This document shows, piece after piece, positions 6,960 through 10,989 of a stretch of DNA of 10,989 nucleotides. Location of the stretch: positions 1 through 10,989 of the forward strand of contig JBOGXB010000064.1 in NCBI GenBank assembly GCA_050694215.1, given 5' to 3'. The position numbers and the translations under genes were made by a program. The notes beneath the pieces are model-generated. The model saw nothing but the letters and a program-made list of their open reading frames with translations. It was not told the origin of the DNA and ran no database searches. Position 1 is the stretch's first letter. Every line of letters begins with the position of its first letter. This DNA comes from JBOGXB01 sp050694215. Lineage in GTDB: Bacteria; Actinomycetota; CADDZG01; WHSQ01.

Positions 6960-7322
6960 GTGACGAACGCGGGGGGCCTACCGGACATCGTCGACCTCGA
7001 CGCTCCCAAGGCCCCCCAAGACCTCGAGTTCGACTCGATCGAGGAGGTCGATGCCGTCGCGCGCAGCCTCCGAAGGGTCGCGATCGAATATGCAGCTCTG
7101 ATCATCGGCGTTCTGCTGCTCGTCCCCTTGCTGTCGTTGGTCGCCGAGTGGTGGTTTGCGCGGCCGGTATTGGGTGGCCTCACCTTCAACTTCATGACCG
7201 TAGCTCTCGGGCTCCATCTGGCCTTCATCGCGGTTGCGATCCTCTATACCCGCATAGCTCATCGAAGCGAGGACGAGATGCTGGGACGGCTGGAGAGCGG
7301 AGAGGATTCCCTCGATGTCTGA
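6960..7322 (+). CDS. Small two-helix membrane protein, probable symporter partner (DUF485/YjcH-like)
   Basis: This 120-residue protein has a polar N-terminal 40 residues, two hydrophobic helices (about 42-62 and 75-97) joined by a short EWWFARPVLGG loop, and an acidic C-terminal tail. Size, two-helix layout, and position directly before an acetate-permease-like symporter match the DUF485 (YjcH) genes that precede actP in many bacteria. Whether it scores to DUF485 or to another small symporter-subunit family is not certain from reading alone. The start is GTG at 6960, with GGAG (6948-6951) eight bases upstream. It overlaps the symporter gene by 8 bases (7315-7322), so the two are translationally coupled. 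A role in assembly or activity of the symporter is inferred from context, not shown by sequence. Confidence 0.72.
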   Translation: MTNAGGLPDIVDLDAPKAPQDLEFDSIEEVDAVARSLRRVAIEYAALIIGVLLLVPLLSLVAEWWFARPVLGGLTFNFMTVALGLHLAFIAVAILYTRIAHRSEDEMLGRLESGEDSLDV

Positions 7323-9111
7323 TCCTCGAGCGCTCGTCGCCGGGCTCGCCCTGGTGATCGTCATGCTCGCTGTGTCGTGGGCGGTTCGTCGCTCGACGTC
7401 GACGACGCTCGACTTCTATCTCGCGCGCAGACAGGTCGGCCCCTTCCTCAACGCGTGCGCCATATGCGGCGATTACTTCTCAGCTGCGTCCTTCCTGGGA
7501 GTCGCCGGGGCGGTGTATGCATCGGGGCTGGACGGGATCTGGTTCGCCACGGGGTTCGCAGCCGGCTTCGTCGTCGTGCTTCTGTTCTTGGCCGCGCCGT
7601 TCCGCCGGGCGGGGCAGTTCTCGATCCCGGACTTCCTGGCCCACCGTTTCGACTCCCAGCCGATCCGGGTCGCCTCCGTGGTCATCGTCCAGCTGATCGT
7701 CCTGCTCTATCTGATCCCTCAGATGACCGCGTCGGGTCTGATCTGGGAGGTGTTCGTCAGCCGAGGGCTGGGAGGCTGGTCCCCTTACACGACCGGGATC
7801 GTGATCTCCACTGCGGTGATCGTCGTAACGGCAGTAGTTGGCGGGATGAAGGGAACGACCTGGAACCAGGCCCTGCAGTTCGTGGTCAAGTTCGTCACTG
7901 TGTTCATCCTCGCTTTGATCGCGGTCGGTTACGGCTTCTCGTACCCGAACGCGGTGCGCGAGGTGTCACAGAAGCCGCTCGGGGTCCCAACCGAGCTGAC
8001 TCGAGCAGAGGCGCTGCGGGAGGGGCCGGACGGGAGAACGCCTTTGGAAGAAGCCCGCCTCGTGATGAGCGATGCAGGCTACGCGCAGGCCGTCGATTCT
8101 TTGGACGGGGGAGCCAGCAGGGTAGAGGTGCTGCTCCCGGCGGACAATCACTTGCATCACGAGCGTGCGCTTCGCTTCGTCGAGCCCGGCTTCCGATATT
8201 CGTTGTGGCAACAGATAGCCCTTATCGTCACCTTGGTCTTGGGGACGGCGGGTTTGCCCCACATCACCAACCGTTACTTCACGAGCGTGTCCGGGCGCGC
8301 TGCCCGTATATCGACTGTGTGGGTGCTCGGCCTCGCCGGTGCCTTCTATTACTTTGCGGTGCATACCGGGGTTGCGGCGAGATCGGAGTTGCCTCGGTTC
8401 CTCGGTCAAGGTGTGACCAATGCGAACTTCCTTGACGGGGTCGTCCGTGTGCCGGAGAAGGCTTTGCTGTTCCTCGCCCGCGAGATGGGAGGAGATTCCT
8501 TGCTGGCACTTGTGTCGGCAGCCGCGTTCGCAGCGGTCTTCTCGACCGTCGCCGGGCTTCTCATTGCTGCGGCGACTTCGTGGGGTCACGATGTCTACGA
8601 ACAGTTCATCAATCCCGGGGCATCGGAGGCGCGTCGCATCTGGTTCGCGAGGATGTCGGTGACGGTGACGGCAACCGTGGCCGCGGCAGTTGGTCTCACG
8701 GTTCCCACATTGGACTTCTCGAACGTCCCAAGCATCGCGTTGATGGTGACCTGGGCGTTCGCTGTCGCCGGCTCCGCCTTCACGCCCGTCTTCCTTCTGG
8801 GAGTGTGGTGGAAACGCACCACGGCGCGCGGCGCGCTTGCCGGGATAATCATCGGCGCGTCGATATCACTCGGCTTCATCACGCTGGAGCTTCTTGGACA
8901 GATCGGGCAATGGCCGTCTCTTCCGTTCTCGAGCTTCCCCAGCATCATTGCGGCTCCCGCCGCCGCGGCGGCGACCGTTGTCGTCTCGAGGCTCGACCCA
9001 CACGCCGTGGATGTCACCGCATGGTGGTTACGCGTCCACGGCACCGCGCAGGAGCGACATCAATCGCTTCTGTTGCGTCGGTTCGAGTCCTCTGGGGAGG
9101 GGATCTCGTGA
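7315..9111 (+). CDS. Sodium:solute symporter, ActP-like cation/acetate (monocarboxylate) symporter
   Basis: This 598-residue membrane protein of the SSS family has about 13 hydrophobic helices. ActP-like signatures are CGDYFSAASFLGVAG (about 51-65), GTAGLPHITNRYFTS (310-324) and AAAFAAVFSTVAGLLIAAATS (402-422), the last being the SSS signature with the sodium-site region. It should import a monocarboxylate such as acetate, propionate or pyruvate with sodium (or protons) across the inner membrane. Residues about 209-296, between helices 6 and 7, form a hydrophilic loop of nearly 90 residues that accounts for the length above the roughly 550 of Escherichia coli ActP. With an outside N-terminus the loop would be extracellular. 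ATG 7315 has AGAGGA eight bases upstream. The 3' end overlaps the histidine kinase start by GTGA. The acyl-CoA synthetase and kinase neighbours support carboxylate uptake; acetate specificity is not proven. Confidence 0.88.
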   Translation: MSDPRALVAGLALVIVMLAVSWAVRRSTSTTLDFYLARRQVGPFLNACAICGDYFSAASFLGVAGAVYASGLDGIWFATGFAAGFVVVLLFLAAPFRRAGQFSIPDFLAHRFDSQPIRVASVVIVQLIVLLYLIPQMTASGLIWEVFVSRGLGGWSPYTTGIVISTAVIVVTAVVGGMKGTTWNQALQFVVKFVTVFILALIAVGYGFSYPNAVREVSQKPLGVPTELTRAEALREGPDGRTPLEEARLVMSDAGYAQAVDSLDGGASRVEVLLPADNHLHHERALRFVEPGFRYSLWQQIALIVTLVLGTAGLPHITNRYFTSVSGRAARISTVWVLGLAGAFYYFAVHTGVAARSELPRFLGQGVTNANFLDGVVRVPEKALLFLAREMGGDSLLALVSAAAFAAVFSTVAGLLIAAATSWGHDVYEQFINPGASEARRIWFARMSVTVTATVAAAVGLTVPTLDFSNVPSIALMVTWAFAVAGSAFTPVFLLGVWWKRTTARGALAGIIIGASISLGFITLELLGQIGQWPSLPFSSFPSIIAAPAAAAATVVVSRLDPHAVDVTAWWLRVHGTAQERHQSLLLRRFESSGEGIS

Positions 9112-10367
9112 TCACTCCGCTCGCCCTATCGCTTGGCGTCATCGCCGGCCTCGGCTTCGCCGCCTCGCTGGGCATTCTCGACTCGTCCCCGTGGACGTTC
9201 GCGATCGTCGTCGCATGCGCGAACGCGGGGCTCCTGGTCGGTCGTCGCCTGAGCTCTCGAAGCCGGGCGGCCGATGCAGGTCGACAGCAGAGGATGATCG
9301 AGCTCGTCGAGCAGACGCTCCCCCATCTGCGACTTGGCTTGACCCCCGACACGGCGGGGCAGACGGCGCGGCTCCTTCACGACGTGATGCATCTTGAATC
9401 CGTTGCGATTACCGACAGGGAACGGGTGCTCGCCTTCGTCGGCCGGGGCTCCGACCATCACCACCCCGGAGATGCGATCCAGTCCACTATCACTCACCGA
9501 GCTCTCGAGGCCAACGACCTGATGCTGTCCCCGACGATGGAGGGCGAATGCAGCGCTTCGAGCAACGGGTGCCCTCTCAAGTCCGCCGTGGTTGCGCCGC
9601 TGGCGTGCCGCGGTTACGTCGTGGGCTCGCTCAACGTCTACCAGGCCACGGAGGGGATCCCGAGCCCGGGTCTCGTGGAGTTGACGCGAGGTCTCGCAGG
9701 GATGCTGTCGTTGCAGCTCGAGGTCGCCCTCACCGGTCGCGAGGCGCAGATCGCCGAGACCGCAAAGCTCGACGCGTTACGCGCGCAGATCAATCCTCAC
9801 TTCCTTTTCAACACACTGAACACGATCGCGATGAAAGCCCGGACCAACCCGGAGGAGACGCGTAAGTTGCTGGTTCGGCTCTCGGACTTCCTCCGCTACG
9901 CGATGAAGCACACGGGCCACTTTGCGCCCTTCAGCGATGAGTACTTCTTTGTTCGGACATACCTCTACCTCGAGAAGGCCCGCTTCGGCGACAGGCTCAA
10001 GATCCGATACGACGTGGACCCGCAATGCATGTCGCTTCCCGTCCCGATCCTGACGATCCAGCCGCTCATCGAGAACGCGGTCAAGCACGGCGTTGGATCG
10101 AAGCCGGAGGGGGGACTCGTGGAGCTGCGCGCCCGCCTCGAGCCCATCGGCGGGGTGGTCAGGATCCGCGTCAGCGACAACGGAGTGGGGATGGAATCGG
10201 AACGGCTCGATTCGTTGCTCGATGTGGGCAGGGAGGACGTGGGAGCGCTCTCCAACATCAACGAGCGGCTCGTCGGCCTGTATGGAGGACGGGCGTCACT
10301 CGACATCGGCTCCTCACCGGGGCAGGGCACGACCGTTTCGTTGAGCCTGCCTGTGGGATCGGCCTAG
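9108..10367 (+). CDS. LytS-family sensor histidine kinase with GAF domain and short membrane anchor
   Basis: This 419-residue kinase starts at GTG 9108, overlapping the symporter stop by four bases, with GGAGG at 9096-9100. Two hydrophobic segments (about 2-23 and 29-46) are followed by a GAF-like domain (about 60-205) containing SDHHHPGDAI and GCPLKSAVVAPLACRGYVVG. The His_kinase domain (PF06580 type) has LRAQINPHFLFNTLN with phospho-acceptor His231. The ATP-binding domain shows IQPLIENAVKHG (N-box, Asn323) and VSDNGVGM (Asp357), ending in GQGTTVSLSLP. The usual GxGLxN box reads VGALSN (378-383). It lacks the multi-helix 5TMR-LYT sensor domain of classical LytS, leaving only two helices. It should autophosphorylate and pass phosphate to the LytTR regulator encoded two bases downstream. 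The signal may be transport activity of the symporter or an intracellular ligand of GAF (inference). Confidence 0.93.
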   Translation: MITPLALSLGVIAGLGFAASLGILDSSPWTFAIVVACANAGLLVGRRLSSRSRAADAGRQQRMIELVEQTLPHLRLGLTPDTAGQTARLLHDVMHLESVAITDRERVLAFVGRGSDHHHPGDAIQSTITHRALEANDLMLSPTMEGECSASSNGCPLKSAVVAPLACRGYVVGSLNVYQATEGIPSPGLVELTRGLAGMLSLQLEVALTGREAQIAETAKLDALRAQINPHFLFNTLNTIAMKARTNPEETRKLLVRLSDFLRYAMKHTGHFAPFSDEYFFVRTYLYLEKARFGDRLKIRYDVDPQCMSLPVPILTIQPLIENAVKHGVGSKPEGGLVELRARLEPIGGVVRIRVSDNGVGMESERLDSLLDVGREDVGALSNINERLVGLYGGRASLDIGSSPGQGTTVSLSLPVGSA

Positions 10368-10369
10368 TC

Positions 10370-10989
10370 ATGTCACAAAGCCAGGAGCGACGCTTGCGAG
10401 CGCTGATCGTCGACGACGAGCATGCCGCGCGCGAGGAGCTCCGTTACCTGCTGCGTTCCTTCCCCGAGATCGAGGTCGTCGGGGAGGCCACGCAGACCTC
10501 CGAGGCCCTGGAGCTCATCCGCAATATCGATTACGACCTGTGCTTCCTCGACATAAGGATGCCCGGGGGGACGGGCCTCGAGCTGGTTCGGGAGCTATCG
10601 AAACGGCCACGGCGTCCTGCCGTCATCTTCACCACGGCCTATCCCGACCATGCTGTCGAAGCTTTCGAGCTGGACGCGGTCGATTACCTGCTCAAGCCCT
10701 TCGACGAGGCCCGGCTCGCCCACGCTCTGGAGAAGGTGGTGGAGCGAAGCGAGCTGCCAACCGAGGTCGAAGGCACTCCCGCGACAAGACAAGCGTCCTC
10801 CGAGCCGAGCATCGACAAGATCCCCGTGCCTCTCGACGACCGCACCATCCTCCTCGACGTCGACGAGATCGTCTACGCCACGGCCGCGCGCGGCTACTCG
10901 TACCTCGTCACCTCCCAGGGTCGCCACCTGGTCCCGAACTCCCTTGCCGACCTCGAACGAAGGTTGGTGCGGCGAGGCTACGTCCGGGC
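10370..10989 (+). CDS. LytTR-type response regulator (truncated by window end)
   Basis: The frame opens with ATG 10370, two bases after the kinase stop, and runs for 206 full codons to the end of the window without a stop. Residues 10-115 form a CheY-like receiver: acidic pair D15/D16, phospho-acceptor D61 in FLDIRMPGGTG, T88/T89, and K109 in DYLLKPF. After a linker of about 25 residues, the LytTR DNA-binding domain starts near residue 147 (IPVPLDDRTILLDVDEIVYATAARGYSYL) and is cut off about two thirds through. The protein should be phosphorylated by the adjacent LytS-type kinase and bind direct repeats upstream of target promoters. The likely targets are the symporter operon and the divergent acyl-CoA synthetase gene, by analogy with LytS/LytTR systems that control pyruvate or other carboxylate transporters (inference). 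No strong Shine-Dalgarno is visible, which fits translation coupled to the kinase. Confidence 0.95.
   Translation, partial: MSQSQERRLRALIVDDEHAAREELRYLLRSFPEIEVVGEATQTSEALELIRNIDYDLCFLDIRMPGGTGLELVRELSKRPRRPAVIFTTAYPDHAVEAFELDAVDYLLKPFDEARLAHALEKVVERSELPTEVEGTPATRQASSEPSIDKIPVPLDDRTILLDVDEIVYATAARGYSYLVTSQGRHLVPNSLADLERRLVRRGYVR

Noticed and set aside
6854..7228. N-terminal extension of the acyl-CoA synthetase to 676 residues
   Set aside because: The extra 125 residues overlap the divergent symporter-partner gene and its promoter region. ATG 6853 has its own Shine-Dalgarno and a normal family N-terminus.
8580..9107. N-terminal extension of the histidine kinase to 595 residues
   Set aside because: The extension lies inside the symporter gene in another frame and is Arg/His/Gly-rich with no domain. 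GTG 9108 has a strong Shine-Dalgarno and the GTGA overlap.

Overview
The window reads as chromosomal DNA of a free-living, high-GC bacterium. Genes are densely packed, several start with GTG or TTG, and many stop/start codons overlap. The gene types fit Actinomycetota best (an inference from base composition and protein style; there is no rRNA or other marker to settle it). I see no tRNA, rRNA, CRISPR, transposase, integrase or phage gene. The many long open frames antisense to real genes are GC-rich shadows.

Left part (1-1876). The window opens in the last 66 codons of an S-methyl-5'-thioadenosine phosphorylase (mtnP, + strand). A perfect 15-bp hairpin separates it from a convergent gene for a secreted protein of unknown function (- strand, 274-948). 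Divergent from that is uppP (1070-1876), the membrane undecaprenyl-diphosphate phosphatase that recycles the lipid carrier of cell-wall synthesis.

Middle part (1902-5134). On the - strand is a two-gene tldD-tldE (pmbA) operon. It encodes both halves of the TldD/TldE metalloprotease, with the HExxxH zinc site only in TldD and a 4-base stop/start overlap. Divergent from tldD is a small gene for an acidic, helical protein of about 100 residues. Its best ribosome-binding site points to a rare CTG start.

Right part (5198-10989). An AMP-forming acyl-CoA synthetase (- strand) faces a tightly coupled + strand cassette across a 106-base divergent intergenic region. The cassette holds a two-helix membrane protein resembling the DUF485/YjcH partner of acetate permease, an ActP-like sodium:solute symporter, a LytS-type histidine kinase and a LytTR-type response regulator cut by the window end. 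Adjacent + strand genes overlap by 8 and 4 bases or lie 2 bases apart, so they are almost certainly one operon. The simplest reading is a self-regulated module that imports a carboxylic acid and activates it to its CoA thioester. The symporter and kinase are adjacent and translationally coupled, which recalls CrbS-type proteins where a symporter domain is fused to a kinase. This cassette is the most interesting part of the window.
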